Source of the DNA: Rheinheimera sp.
Lineage (GTDB): Bacteria > Pseudomonadota > Gammaproteobacteria > Enterobacterales > Alteromonadaceae
Length of the DNA stretch: 64,000 nt
Reading direction: 5' to 3'
Assembly: GCF_030690345.1 (NCBI RefSeq)
Contig: NZ_JAUYGV010000006.1
Coordinates: forward strand, 558,001 to 622,000
Shown here: positions 46,401 through 54,368 of the stretch, piece after piece
Layout: each line of letters begins with the position of its first letter
Position numbering within the stretch: position 1 is the first letter of the stretch
The notes under the pieces: model-generated
The model's database searches: none
The model's input: the letters and a program-made list of their open reading frames with translations, nothing else
Told to the model about the DNA's origin: nothing
Translations under genes and position numbers: made by a program

Positions 46401-46541
46401 ATAGCCGGCCGGCCGAGCAATGTCACCTTGATCACCACCGGGCTTACCGCCAGCCCGTTCCCGTATCTTGGTGTGATGTCATTTAATGACGCCGATGGTA
46501 ATGAACAGGCAACCAGCTTGCTGGAAATTATTGCTAATTAA
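43440..46541 (+). CDS. Secreted S8 (subtilisin/cucumisin-like) serine protease with PA domain
   Basis: The start is placed at 43440 (MQFNKFMSR), preceded by GGAGACATCAG. The 70-residue in-frame extension in the track has no ribosome-binding site. The 1033-residue product has a signal peptide to about residue 23 and an I9 inhibitor/propeptide domain (about 48-152). The S8 domain has Asp188 (GVVDSGIWPEHPSF), His258 (DADNHGTHVAS), oxyanion Asn370 (SAGNNGP) and Ser596 (LQGTSMSSPHIAG). A protease-associated (PA) insert lies at about 435-530. A fibronectin-like domain (about 690-790) and a C-terminal beta domain follow. This layout is like plant cucumisins and Alteromonadales exoproteases and predicts extracellular protein digestion. 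A terminator follows. Confidence 0.93.
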   Translation: MQFNKFMSRTACAVALAVGGVHADTMANNYQIEVDRSALQQAGEDSAAVPYIVQVKGKSGVEKAEEFGELLPAAQSVTVGLNRYNAASARMLSYTNGLKHFHQQLAAQNGSGKLLYSYTHTFNGFSAKMTPAQAEALRNHPNVAGVWRDEAQQLTTSNTPAFLGLTTGPDGLHVQGVKGEGVVIGVVDSGIWPEHPSFADDGSYAPLAGWAGTCDSGEDADFSCNNKLIGARYYKESFESAYQLQPGEFVSPRDADNHGTHVASTAGGNEGVTAVFNGTEVATVSGIAPRARIAMYKACWNSSYTNPQGQPERGCFGGDTMAAIDQAVADGVDVINYSISGSLTNITTPQAAAKLRAAQAGVFVAVSAGNNGPTASTIGTPAPWVTTVAASTYSGTSIANGLEVLGGPLQGVYQAVEGGTSVPLSEVGEITADVAVASPLEACEPLDNAAELAGKFALIQRGTCSFDIKLGNAQAAGAAGVIVYNNSAAAPSTMGGTASFNIPSVMTTLAAGSAFNAEVTAGGVVTVKLSPSVFVDDVVEVGNLMAGFSSRGPNLNTLDIIKPDITAPGVKILAGASAQTMFGTPGTSFTYLQGTSMSSPHIAGIAALVKEVNPGWSAAMIKSAIMTTARQNLTKENGLTAADPFDFGAGHAVPNSAVNPGLTYPISNLEYFAFLCGVGEAAFVQTASGFSCAAFVNAGYSTDASQLNLPSMAIAELSEQETLQRRVMNVSGSASVYTASIEAPAGVNVSVVTNDGGNTLSVPANATVPYSLIFTPTQSAVMNQWVFGAITWSDGVHSVRSPIAVKVVPPKLILAPAEVNASVAAKGGRVSFPVTMNYSGLTSTTMAGLTAPFGSSGVVAQDADSTFAFNEPGLGFHTFLIPEGTRMVRFSLYEELTDVPGADLDMFVYRCIALSCTAVGSSAREGGYEEVSLRDPAPAADGAAGDFYLVFVHGYSLFGAEQANYTMPVWVVNGNEGNSRVAASMRAIAGRPSNVTLITTGLTASPFPYLGVMSFNDADGNEQATSLLEIIAN

Positions 46542-46561
46542 CCATCAGTAGTAAAACAAGG

Positions 46562-46588
46562 GCCCGGTATTTATGCCGGGCTTTTTTT
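46562..46588 (+). terminator. Intrinsic terminator after S8 protease gene
   Basis: GCCCGG and CCGGGC form a stem with an eight-base loop, followed by seven T. Confidence 0.85.
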
Positions 46589-46674
46589 CAGTGAAAACAG
46601 TGGTCTTTACCCTGTAAATAGCTGACCTATACTGAATAGGTTACTTGCAACGCCAGATAGGCAGGAACTTAGTT

Positions 46675-47472
46675 GTGTGCAGAGCCAAATGCTATAAGAG
46701 CAGGTTGATACGGAAACAAACTAAGCTTTGCAGCGCAGTAGTGCTGATAAGTATTACCGGCAGCGGCATGGCCTCCGATAGTGATTCAGCCGCACAATTT
46801 TCCGGTTATACGCCGGCTGTTATAGCGCTAATGGTGTTATTTTTTGTCGTAATGGCATTACTTATTTTTGTGGTGTTGCGGTTTCGGCGTATGGCAGCGG
46901 CTTTACGTGCAGAGATTGCCCGTCACGCTGACACCGAACAGCAACTGGTGCAGCGTAATCAGGAGTTGTTGCAGTTAGCAAGTACTGACTTGCTCACCGG
47001 GTTGGCTAACCGGCGCGCTATTATGCAGCAAGCGATGGTCGAGATCCGTCGTGCCAACCGGTATCAAAAAGACCTGGCGGTGCTGATGTTGGATATTGAC
47101 CACTTTAAGCAAATTAATGACCAACACGGCCACGCTGCAGGCGACAAAGTATTGGCCGAATTTGCCGATGTATGCCGGCAAAGTATCCGCGATACCGATT
47201 TAGCCGGGCGCTACGGTGGCGAAGAATTCTTTATCTTACTGCCGGAGATTGATTTGAAAACGGCTATTCTGTCTGCTGAGCGTATTCGTATGACAGTGGC
47301 CGAACATGCGTTTACCTTACGTGATAACACTGTGCTGAATATTACCTGCAGCCTGGGCATTGCCATGTATCTGCCGGACCGCGATGACCTGGACAAATTG
47401 CTGCTGCGCGCTGACCAGGCCTTATATCAGGCGAAACGTCAGGGCCGTAACCGCTGTTGTGTGCAGCAATAA
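46675..47472 (+). CDS. Membrane-anchored diguanylate cyclase (GGDEF)
   Basis: The start is proposed at the GTG at 46675, with AGGA 8 bases upstream; the track uses a TTG at 46645. The product of about 265 residues has an N-terminal signal-like segment, a membrane helix (VIALMVLFFVVMALLIFVVLRF), a short coiled coil and a GGDEF domain. The domain has STDLLTGLANRRA, LDIDHFKQINDQHGHAAGDKVL, the active-site GGEEF and an inhibitory RxxD site (RDTD) five residues before it. It should make cyclic di-GMP, with product inhibition at the I-site. No sensory domain of size is visible, so the input is unclear. It lies upstream of pstS but a Pho box separates them. Confidence 0.9.
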   Translation: MCRAKCYKSRLIRKQTKLCSAVVLISITGSGMASDSDSAAQFSGYTPAVIALMVLFFVVMALLIFVVLRFRRMAAALRAEIARHADTEQQLVQRNQELLQLASTDLLTGLANRRAIMQQAMVEIRRANRYQKDLAVLMLDIDHFKQINDQHGHAAGDKVLAEFADVCRQSIRDTDLAGRYGGEEFFILLPEIDLKTAILSAERIRMTVAEHAFTLRDNTVLNITCSLGIAMYLPDRDDLDKLLLRADQALYQAKRQGRNRCCVQQ

Positions 47473-47506
47473 GCTATATTGGCTAAGTAGAGAAATAATT
47501 CCCCCA

Positions 47507-47524
47507 CTGTCATATTACTGCAAT
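47507..47524 (+). promoter_or_regulatory. pstS: PhoB box upstream of pstS
   Basis: CTGTCATATTACTGCAAT matches the 18-bp PhoB box (two CTGTCAT-like repeats 11 bases apart), about 53 bases before the pstS start. It overlaps no coding sequence when pstS starts at 47577. Confidence 0.8.
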
Positions 47525-47576
47525 AAAAATGCAGCAAACTGGTCGGGTACATACTTCGGATAACCGGGAACCTGAT

Positions 47577-48608
47577 ATGAAACTGAATACTTTTTCCAGC
47601 CTGTTAGTGGCGGCTACTGTCGCTTTAACCGCATCAGCAACAGCACAGGCACAAAGCCGTGACACTATCCAAATTGCCGGTTCTTCTACCGTGCTGCCGT
47701 TTTCTTCTGTAGTGGCAGAAGAATTTGGTAATAATTTTGCTCAGTTCCGCACCCCGGTAGTGGGCTCAGGCGGCTCGTCAGGCGGTCTGCGCCAGTTTTG
47801 CCAGGGCGTAGGTGCTAACACTATTGATGTGGCCAACTCGTCACGTAAAATTCGTCCGAATGAAGTTGAAGCCTGTAAAGCCAATGGCGTAAAAGAAATT
47901 ATTGAAGTAAAAATCGGCTATGACGGCATTGTGTTCGCTTCACGTGTAGATGCGGCAATATTTAAACTGGAGCCGGTTCATGTGTTCCTTGCCCAGGCAG
48001 CACAAGTACCACAGAATGGCAAAATGGTTGCCAACCCTTATAGCCGTTGGAGTCAGATAGATAAAGCTTTGCCGGACCAGGAAATTTTACTGGCCATCCC
48101 GGGCTCTAATCACGGTACCCGCGAAGTTTATGAAGAAAAGGTAGTGGTACCGGGCTGCGAGACCTTGGCTGAAGTAAAAGCTTTGGATAAAGAGGCTTCA
48201 CATAAATTTTGTACTGCTATGCGTACCGATGGTCGGGTAGTAGAAATTGCCGGTGATTACACTGAAACCCTGGCGCGGTTACAGGCGCAAAAAGATGCGA
48301 TTGGCGTATTTGGTTTAAGCTTTTATGAAGCAAACCGCGACCGCATTAAAGTGGCAACAGTATCAGGTGTAGAGCCAAACCTGGATACGATTATTTCCGG
48401 CGAATATCCGGTATCACGTCCACTGTATATCTATGTTAAAGGCGCGCATATTGGTGTTATCCCGGGCTTGCAGGAATATGCTCAGTTCCACGTAAGTGAA
48501 GGCATGTCTGGCTTTGGCAGCGTGCTGGAAAGTGCCGGTTTAATTCCGCTGGCTGACGATGAACGTGCGGCAATTATACAGAACATCCGGCTGAAAAAGT
48601 CGCTATAA
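47577..48608 (+). CDS. pstS: Phosphate ABC transporter, periplasmic phosphate-binding protein
   Basis: The start is placed at 47577 (MKLNTFSSLL): it gives a clean signal peptide ending TAQAQ. The track start at 47529 would sit against the Pho box. The 343-residue product has the phosphate-binding loop IQIAGSSTVLPFSSVVAEEF, GSGGSSGGLRQFCQG, DVANSSRKIRPNE and PGSNHGTREVYEEK. It captures phosphate in the periplasm for PstCAB. A terminator separates it from pstC, which has its own Pho box, so the binding protein can be made in excess of the permease. The length matches the PstS group of Pseudomonas-like type rather than the enteric one. Confidence 0.93.
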   Translation: MKLNTFSSLLVAATVALTASATAQAQSRDTIQIAGSSTVLPFSSVVAEEFGNNFAQFRTPVVGSGGSSGGLRQFCQGVGANTIDVANSSRKIRPNEVEACKANGVKEIIEVKIGYDGIVFASRVDAAIFKLEPVHVFLAQAAQVPQNGKMVANPYSRWSQIDKALPDQEILLAIPGSNHGTREVYEEKVVVPGCETLAEVKALDKEASHKFCTAMRTDGRVVEIAGDYTETLARLQAQKDAIGVFGLSFYEANRDRIKVATVSGVEPNLDTIISGEYPVSRPLYIYVKGAHIGVIPGLQEYAQFHVSEGMSGFGSVLESAGLIPLADDERAAIIQNIRLKKSL

Positions 48609-48623
48609 TCTGTCTGCTGTTAT

Positions 48624-48653
48624 AAAGAGAACCTGTAGCGGGTTCTCTTTTTT
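48624..48653 (+). terminator. Terminator between pstS and pstC
   Basis: AAAGAGAACC, a seven-base loop and GGTTCTCTTT with a T-run: a 10-bp stem 16 bases after the pstS stop. Confidence 0.88.
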
Positions 48654-48662
48654 GCATTCTTA

Positions 48663-48696
48663 CTGTCATAAAAATGAAATATAAGCCGCTTACACT
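48663..48696 (+). promoter_or_regulatory. pstC: PhoB box and -10 element of pstC
   Basis: CTGTCATAAAAATGAAAT (48663-48680) is followed after 10 bases by TACACT (48691-48696). This is the spacing expected for PhoB-activated promoters, where the box takes the place of the -35. Confidence 0.75.
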
Positions 48697-48741
48697 GCGC
48701 ACCTTAGTTAGTATCACGTGTAAGCCGTTTACGGAGCGACC

Positions 48742-50121
48742 ATGAGTAACCTTTCGTTAATTGTCGTGCTGCTGATCCTGATGGCATTGGGCTACCAACT
48801 TGGTATGACCCGCAGCCGCAAAGTAGCAACAGTTAACCCCGATTTGCGCATGCATTCCAGGCCACATCATTACGGTATGATGGTTGGTTTATGGGCCGTG
48901 CTGCCGGCATTTTTTATCCTGTTGCTGTGGCTGTGGCTGGCACCGGCAGTCATTAATTCTATGATGCTGGCACAATTGCCGGCTGATGTAGCTGCTTTAG
49001 CCGCCGATGAGTTGCGGGTGGTGTCGCAGCGTATCGGTAACTTAGCCGGTAACTTCGGTGTGGTAGCCGATGCTGCTGACTGGGAACTGGCGGCGGCGGA
49101 ACACTTGCGCCAGCTTAAAGCCAACAGCGCCCTAGTATTGACCGCGTTAATGGCGGTAATAGCGGCAGTGGGTATGCTGTATAGCCTGTTGCGCATTACG
49201 CCGCGTTTAAAGGCCAGGCATCAGGTAGAGCGTGTCGTCAAAGCCCTGCTGGTACTGTGCTCTACCGTTGCTATTCTGACCACCATCGGCATAGTGCTGT
49301 CGATGCTGGGCGAAACCATGAAATTCTTCAGTTATATCCCGCCTGGCGAGTTTTTCTTTGGTACCACCTGGAACCCGCGTTTCTCTACGGTAGGTGTAGG
49401 CGAGCAGGGTGATTTTGGTTTAGTGCCGTTGCTGGCCGGTACGGCAATGATCGCCGGTATCGCCATGCTGGTGGCTATTCCGCTGGGTTTAATGGTGGCT
49501 ATCTATCTGGCCGAATATGCGCCGGTTAAGCTGCGTAATACCGCCAAACCGGTTATCGAAGTGTTGGCCGGTATTCCAACCATAGTGTATGGCTTCTTTG
49601 CGCTGGTCACGGTAGGGCCCTTTTTGCGCGACTTGGGTGCCGCAGTAGGGCTGGATATTAATGCTACCTCGGCGTTAACCGCCGGCGTGGTAATGGGCAT
49701 TATGATTATCCCGTTTATTTCATCCTTGTCAGACGACATTATCACCCAAGTACCAAAATCGATGCGCGATGGCTCATTGGGGCTGGGCGCGACCAAGTCT
49801 GAGACTATTTTAAAAGTGGTGCTGCCGGCGGCGCTGCCGGGCATTGTCGGTGCAGTGTTACTGGCAGCCAGCCGTGCTATCGGTGAAACCATGATAGTGG
49901 TACTGGCCGCAGGTAACAGCCCGTCGCTGACCGCTAACCCGTTTGAAGCGGTATCTACTGTAACGGTAACCATAGTTAATCAGTTAACCGGCGACAACGA
50001 TTTTTCCAGTCCGCAATCACTGGTGGCCTTCGCATTGGGCTTAACCCTGTTCGTTATTACCTTGCTGCTGAACGTAATAGCGCTGGTGATAGTGCGTAAA
50101 TACCGTGAGCAATACGAGTAA
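48742..50121 (+). CDS. pstC: Phosphate ABC transporter permease PstC
   Basis: The 459-residue inner-membrane protein is about 140 residues longer than E. coli PstC. The extra length is at the N-terminus: a first helix, a second helix (WAVLPAFFILLLWLWLAP), a periplasmic region of about 60 residues and a third helix. The standard six-helix permease follows from about residue 165, with the ABC coupling region around SLGLGATKSETILKVVLPAALPGI. Related long PstC forms occur in other gammaproteobacteria. GGAG precedes the ATG. pstA begins 3 bp after the stop. It forms the phosphate channel with PstA. Confidence 0.93.
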   Translation: MSNLSLIVVLLILMALGYQLGMTRSRKVATVNPDLRMHSRPHHYGMMVGLWAVLPAFFILLLWLWLAPAVINSMMLAQLPADVAALAADELRVVSQRIGNLAGNFGVVADAADWELAAAEHLRQLKANSALVLTALMAVIAAVGMLYSLLRITPRLKARHQVERVVKALLVLCSTVAILTTIGIVLSMLGETMKFFSYIPPGEFFFGTTWNPRFSTVGVGEQGDFGLVPLLAGTAMIAGIAMLVAIPLGLMVAIYLAEYAPVKLRNTAKPVIEVLAGIPTIVYGFFALVTVGPFLRDLGAAVGLDINATSALTAGVVMGIMIIPFISSLSDDIITQVPKSMRDGSLGLGATKSETILKVVLPAALPGIVGAVLLAASRAIGETMIVVLAAGNSPSLTANPFEAVSTVTVTIVNQLTGDNDFSSPQSLVAFALGLTLFVITLLLNVIALVIVRKYREQYE

Positions 50122-50124
50122 GTT

Positions 50125-51495
50125 ATGACCATTATTGCAGAAAACCCGATTAAAGCTGTTGCAGCGCCCAGCCAGGTGCAACAAAAGGTAATAGCGTCGC
50201 TTAACCGCCGGCACCGTAAAGAAAATCTGTTCCGCCGTTTGGGGCTGACAGCGGTACTGATCAGCCTCGGGCTGGTTGCGGTGTTGTTTATCAATATTTT
50301 CTCCAAAGGATTACCGGCATTCTGGCAGTCGGCCATTACGCTGGATATCTACTTCGATCCGCAGATCATTAAGATCCCGCCGATGCCACAGCAGCGTGAC
50401 GACGAGTCTGATAACGATTTCCGTCAGCGGCATATTGAATGGCAGACCGAAATTGGCTTTGTTAACTTTAACCGGCTGATCACCGACAGCTTGCAAAAAA
50501 TCCTGCCCGATGCAAACAAGCACCGGCGCGATCTGGCGCGGGTGGTGACCTCAGGCGAGCGTTTTGCACTGCGCGATATGGTGGTAGCAGATCCGTCAAT
50601 TATTGGCCAAACCCGCACGCTGCACCTGCTAACGGATGCCAATATTGATGTCTGGTTAAAAGGTAATATTGATCGCAGTCTGCCGGATGGGCAACAGCAG
50701 CTCAGCCCGAAAATGCGTGAATGGGTAGATAAGCTGTCCGCCGATGGTGTTATTCAGAATCGCTTTAGCCTGGCACTGTTTATGAACCCGGATTCGCGCA
50801 GCTCACTGGCATCTGCCGGTTTAGCCGGTGCTTTTATGGGCTCTTTCTACATGATGCTGGTGGTGATTCTGCTGGCGGTACCGATGGGGGTGGCCGCGGC
50901 CATTTACCTGGAAGAATTTGCACCGCGTAATAAAATTACTGACCTGGTGGAAGTAAACATTAATAACCTGGCGGCGGTACCGTCGATAGTGTTTGGTTTG
51001 CTTGGCGCCTCTGTGTTAATTGGCTGGTTTAACCTGCCGATGTCAGCACCTATTGTCGGTGGCCTGGTGTTATCACTGATGACCTTGCCCACTGTAATTA
51101 TTGCTACCCGCTCCACATTAAAGGCAATACCACCGTCTATCCGTCAGGCGGCGCTTGGGCTGGGTGCATCAAAGATGCAGGCTATTTTCCACCATGTGTT
51201 ACCGCTGGCCATTCCCGGTATTTTAACCGGTGCTATTCTTGGCGTAGCCCAGGCACTGGGCGAAACTGCGCCATTGCTGTTGATCGGCATGAAGTCCTTT
51301 GTCGCGTCAATTCCGGCTTCACCGTTTGAGCAAGCCAGTGCCTTGCCGGTACAAATTTACCTGTGGCAGGGCAACGAGTTGCGCAACTTTTTTGAAGCCC
51401 GCACCTCTGCCGCCATTATCGTGTTGCTGCTGATGATGATTAGCTTAAACGGCCTGGCCATTTGGCTGCGGAAAAAATATGAGAAGCGCTGGTAA
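50125..51495 (+). CDS. pstA: Phosphate ABC transporter permease PstA
   Basis: The 456-residue inner-membrane protein has a large insert after the first helix (about residues 55-225). The insert is hydrophilic and periplasmic, rich in charged residues (QQRDDESDNDFRQRH). The permease core follows, with LAVPMGVAAAIYLEEFAPRN and the coupling region AALGLGASKMQAIFHHVLPLAIPGI. The enteric PstA is about 296 residues, so both permeases here are enlarged on the periplasmic side and may contact each other or PstS. It is co-transcribed with pstC and pstB. Confidence 0.93.
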   Translation: MTIIAENPIKAVAAPSQVQQKVIASLNRRHRKENLFRRLGLTAVLISLGLVAVLFINIFSKGLPAFWQSAITLDIYFDPQIIKIPPMPQQRDDESDNDFRQRHIEWQTEIGFVNFNRLITDSLQKILPDANKHRRDLARVVTSGERFALRDMVVADPSIIGQTRTLHLLTDANIDVWLKGNIDRSLPDGQQQLSPKMREWVDKLSADGVIQNRFSLALFMNPDSRSSLASAGLAGAFMGSFYMMLVVILLAVPMGVAAAIYLEEFAPRNKITDLVEVNINNLAAVPSIVFGLLGASVLIGWFNLPMSAPIVGGLVLSLMTLPTVIIATRSTLKAIPPSIRQAALGLGASKMQAIFHHVLPLAIPGILTGAILGVAQALGETAPLLLIGMKSFVASIPASPFEQASALPVQIYLWQGNELRNFFEARTSAAIIVLLLMMISLNGLAIWLRKKYEKRW

Positions 51496-51554
51496 CCCAA
51501 GTCGTTAATTAAACCGCGCTCAACAGATTTAATTTTAAGGTAACGGATAAACAA

Positions 51555-52325
51555 ATGAGTAATTCAGCTCCGGTAAAAATCAGTGCTACAGATGTAAAGG
51601 TGTTTTACGGCGATAATCAGGCGCTGCATGGCATCAGCATGGATGTGTATCAGAATGAGGTTATCTCCTTTATCGGCCCGTCGGGGTGTGGTAAATCGAC
51701 CTTTTTACGTTGTATGAACCGGATGAACGATACCATAGAGCATTGCCGTGTTACCGGCAGTATTTTGCTTGATGGCCGTGATATTCATGAGCCGGCACTG
51801 GACGTGGTGCAACTGCGGGCGCAGGTGGGCATGGTGTTCCAAAAACCTAACCCGTTCCCGAAATCCATTTACGAAAACATCTCTTACGGACCGAAGTTGC
51901 ACGGCCTGGCAGAGCGCAAAGCCGATCTGGATGACATTGTGGAGTCCAGTCTGCGTCGCGCTGGTTTGTGGAATGAAGTAAAAGACCGGCTGGACCAACC
52001 CGGCACCGGTTTATCCGGTGGTCAGCAGCAACGTTTGTGTATTGCGCGCAGCATCGCAGTAAGCCCGGAAGTTATCCTGATGGATGAGCCTTGCTCGGCA
52101 CTGGATCCCATTGCTACCTCTATTATTGAAGAGTTGATTGACGAGCTGAAGCAAAACTTCACCATCGTTATTGTCACGCACAATATGCAGCAAGCTGCCA
52201 GGGTGTCAGATCGTACTGCCTTCTTCCATCTGGGTAACCTTATCGAGATCGGCAATACTAATGATGTGTTTACTAACCCGCAGCAAAAGCGCACCGAAGA
52301 CTATATTACCGGCCGCTATGGTTAA
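51555..52325 (+). CDS. pstB: Phosphate ABC transporter ATP-binding protein
   Basis: The 256-residue ATPase has Walker [13 protein letters not shown]-loop [19 protein letters not shown], signature [14 protein letters not shown], Walker [14 protein letters not shown] and the H-loop His in [19 protein letters not shown] and the length are typical of PstB. It powers phosphate import through PstC/PstA and, with PhoU, relays phosphate status to PhoR. It follows pstA by 59 bp in the same operon. Confidence 0.96.
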   Translation: MSNSAPVKISATDVKVFYGDNQALHGISMDVYQNEVISFIGPSGCGKSTFLRCMNRMNDTIEHCRVTGSILLDGRDIHEPALDVVQLRAQVGMVFQKPNPFPKSIYENISYGPKLHGLAERKADLDDIVESSLRRAGLWNEVKDRLDQPGTGLSGGQQQRLCIARSIAVSPEVILMDEPCSALDPIATSIIEELIDELKQNFTIVIVTHNMQQAARVSDRTAFFHLGNLIEIGNTNDVFTNPQQKRTEDYITGRYG

Positions 52326-52331
52326 GTGTTG

Positions 52332-52365
52332 TTAAGCGGCGACAGGATTTAAGCGGCGACAGGAT
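52332..52365 (+). repeat. Perfect 17-bp tandem duplication between pstB and phoU
   Basis: TTAAGCGGCGACAGGAT occurs twice in direct succession in the short pstB-phoU spacer. It does not form a hairpin or a recognisable binding site. It may be a recent replication slip. Confidence 0.9.
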
Positions 52366-52397
52366 AGTGGCGAAGACTAATTCAGGAGAGCGGCATT

Positions 52398-53123
52398 ATG
52401 CCAAATAGCAAAATCGGCGGCCATTATTCACAGGCCTATGATGAAGAATTACAGCAGGCAGTAGCGCGTTTAATGCAGATGGCAGAGCTGGCGCAGCAAC
52501 AGCTGGTCGATGCGTTGACGGCTTTTACCACCGCAGATATGAAACTGGCGCAACAGGTAAAAGACTTTGACCGGCGCGTGAATAATTTCGAAGTGGATAT
52601 TGACGAGCACTGCCTGGATATACTGGCACGGCGGCAACCGGCAGCCAGTGACTTACGCCTGGTACTGGCCGTATTAAAAAGTATTAACGACGTTGAGCGT
52701 ATAGGCGATTTAGCCAAACGTATTGCAAAAGCCTTGTTAAAAGAAGAGCCTGACAGCCGGCCGGCGACATCACAGTTGGATGCACTGGCGCAAATGGGAC
52801 AAAAAGTACTGCAGATGTTGCAGCGTGCTTTAGCGTCTTTTGAGCAAATGGACGCGGAAGCGGCGCTGGCGGTATTGCGCGAAGATAAAGCCATCGATGA
52901 TGATTACGCCCGCATTTTACAACACAGCCTCAACAGCATGATGCACGATGCCCAGCAAATCAGTGTCAGTCTGCAGATTTCACAAGTTGCCAAAGCGTTG
53001 GAGCGGGTGGGTGATCACGGGCGTAATATTTGCGAACATGCTATTTTCCTCAGTTTAGGTCGCAATGTTTCCCATCTTAGCGATGAAGAATTGCAGCAGG
53101 TCGTCGATAAAAAACGCAGTTAA
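52398..53123 (+). CDS. phoU: Phosphate-specific transport regulator PhoU
   Basis: The 241-residue all-helical protein consists of two similar three-helix bundles with the metal-binding E/DxxxD pattern: FDRRVNNFEVDIDEHCLDILARRQP in the first and REDKAIDDDYARILQHSL in the second, plus VERIGDLAKRIAK and LERVGDHGRNICEHAI. PhoU connects PstB to PhoR and shuts off the Pho response when phosphate is ample. AGGAG precedes the ATG. It ends the pst operon at a strong terminator. Confidence 0.95.
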   Translation: MPNSKIGGHYSQAYDEELQQAVARLMQMAELAQQQLVDALTAFTTADMKLAQQVKDFDRRVNNFEVDIDEHCLDILARRQPAASDLRLVLAVLKSINDVERIGDLAKRIAKALLKEEPDSRPATSQLDALAQMGQKVLQMLQRALASFEQMDAEAALAVLREDKAIDDDYARILQHSLNSMMHDAQQISVSLQISQVAKALERVGDHGRNICEHAIFLSLGRNVSHLSDEELQQVVDKKRS

Positions 53124-53140
53124 ACAACATTTTTTGCAAA

Positions 53141-53166
53141 AAAAGGGGCTTTAGCCCCTTTTTTTA
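53141..53166 (+). terminator. Terminator of the pstCAB-phoU operon
   Basis: AAAAGGGGCT, TT loop, AGCCCCTTTTTTT: a perfect stem and T-run 18 bases after the phoU stop. Confidence 0.92.
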
Positions 53167-53243
53167 TAGCTGAACACGGCAGATTGCCGGCTATGCTGCT
53201 AATTTAATACATACTTTTCCTCAGAAAGTTCAAATTTTGGCTG

Positions 53244-53317
53244 TGGTCATAAAAACATCATTTAAAAGTCATAAATATGCCATCTTGTCATTTAACTGTC
53301 ATGAAATGGTCATATTA
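53244..53317 (+). promoter_or_regulatory. Array of PhoB half-sites upstream of porin gene
   Basis: Two runs of 11-base-spaced repeats are visible. The first is TGGTCAT (53244), ACATCAT (53255) and AAGTCAT (53266). The second is TTGTCAT (53285), CTGTCAT (53296) and TGGTCAT (53307). The 11-base period matches PhoB dimer binding. The second run contains a full-strength box (TTGTCATTTAACTGTCAT). The array ends about 70 bases before the porin start. Confidence 0.75.
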
Positions 53318-53386
53318 TGACGCCGTCATCAACAGCTGGCCGCTGACGATAGTAGCGATGAGCCGGTAATAACTCAGGTGCAGAGT

Positions 53387-54292
53387 ATGAAAAAAACATC
53401 AGTAGCATTAATAATGGCAGTAGCAGGCGTAGCAACAGCGCAAGCTGAGCCGGTAACACTATATGGCCAGCTGAATGTATCAGCGCAGTCCACAGATGAA
53501 GGCGAAGGCCGGTTCTCGGAGTTAAAAAGTAACAGTTCACGTTTTGGTTTAAAAGGCGATTATGCGCTGGAAGACGGTCTTACCCTGGTGTATCAGCTGG
53601 AGTGGGGCGTGGATTTGGCTGATGTCGGCGACGGTGACAACATCACTTCGCGCAATCAGTATGTCGGTCTGGCCGGTAACTTTGGTGAAATCCGTTTAGG
53701 CCGCCACGATACTGCACTGAAAGATGCACAGGGTAAAATCGATTTATTCAGTGATTACGAAGCCGACGTAAAAAACCTGTGGAAAGGCGAAGTACGCGCC
53801 AGCGATTCCATCACATACTACACGCCTACGTATAACGGTTTTGGTGTGCACTTAACCTATGTAATGGAAGATGCCGCTGACGCTGAAGATGCATACTCTG
53901 CCGCTGTATATTATGGTGATGAAAACCTGAAAAACAGTAACTTCTATGCAGCAGTAGCAGTCGATTCTGAGGTAAATGGCTACGATACGCTGCGCTTACA
54001 GGCTCTGGGTAAAGTATCAGGTATCAGGTTAGGCGCTATATTTCATCGTCAGGAAGATATTATCACCGGGCTGGAGCAAGATGGCTGGTTGGTAAGCGGT
54101 GCTTATCCACTGGGTAAAACTGAGTTAAAAGCCCAGTATCAGACGCTGGAAGATGACAATGCGATAAGTGTTGGTGCCGATTATAAAGCCGGCAAAAATA
54201 CCACTTTATTTGCCTGGTACAGCAGTTTTAACCTGGATACGCCAACACCGGACCGTGACTACCTGGCGGTGGGTATCAAGCATAAGTTTTAA
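53387..54292 (+). CDS. Phosphate-starvation-type outer-membrane porin
   Basis: The start is placed at the ATG at 53387 (MKKTSVALIM); the track begins at an upstream GTG. The 301-residue product has a signal peptide (...GVATAQAE) and a general-porin pattern. It opens VTLYGQLNVSAQST, continues SSRFGLKGDYALEDGLTLVYQLEWGVD and RNQYVGLAGNFGEIRLGRHDT, and ends in Phe (YLAVGIKHKF). The loop-3 region is acidic. The strong array of PhoB sites in front predicts induction when phosphate is scarce, as for PhoE in enterics and phosphate-selective porins elsewhere. The specificity cannot be read from sequence. It converges with the TonB receptor gene at a two-way terminator. Confidence 0.88.
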   Translation: MKKTSVALIMAVAGVATAQAEPVTLYGQLNVSAQSTDEGEGRFSELKSNSSRFGLKGDYALEDGLTLVYQLEWGVDLADVGDGDNITSRNQYVGLAGNFGEIRLGRHDTALKDAQGKIDLFSDYEADVKNLWKGEVRASDSITYYTPTYNGFGVHLTYVMEDAADAEDAYSAAVYYGDENLKNSNFYAAVAVDSEVNGYDTLRLQALGKVSGIRLGAIFHRQEDIITGLEQDGWLVSGAYPLGKTELKAQYQTLEDDNAISVGADYKAGKNTTLFAWYSSFNLDTPTPDRDYLAVGIKHKF

Positions 54293-54323
54293 TTGAGCAT
54301 AAGTTGTAATCTGCTTTGCAATA

Positions 54324-54350
54324 AAAACGCCGGCTGTCAGCCGGCGTTTT
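54324..54350. terminator. Bidirectional terminator between porin and TonB receptor genes
   Basis: AAAACGCCGGCTG and CAGCCGGCGTTTT form a long perfect stem with flanking A and T runs, placed between convergent stop codons. Confidence 0.92.
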
Positions 54351-54368
54351 GAGTTAGCAGTAACCTGC

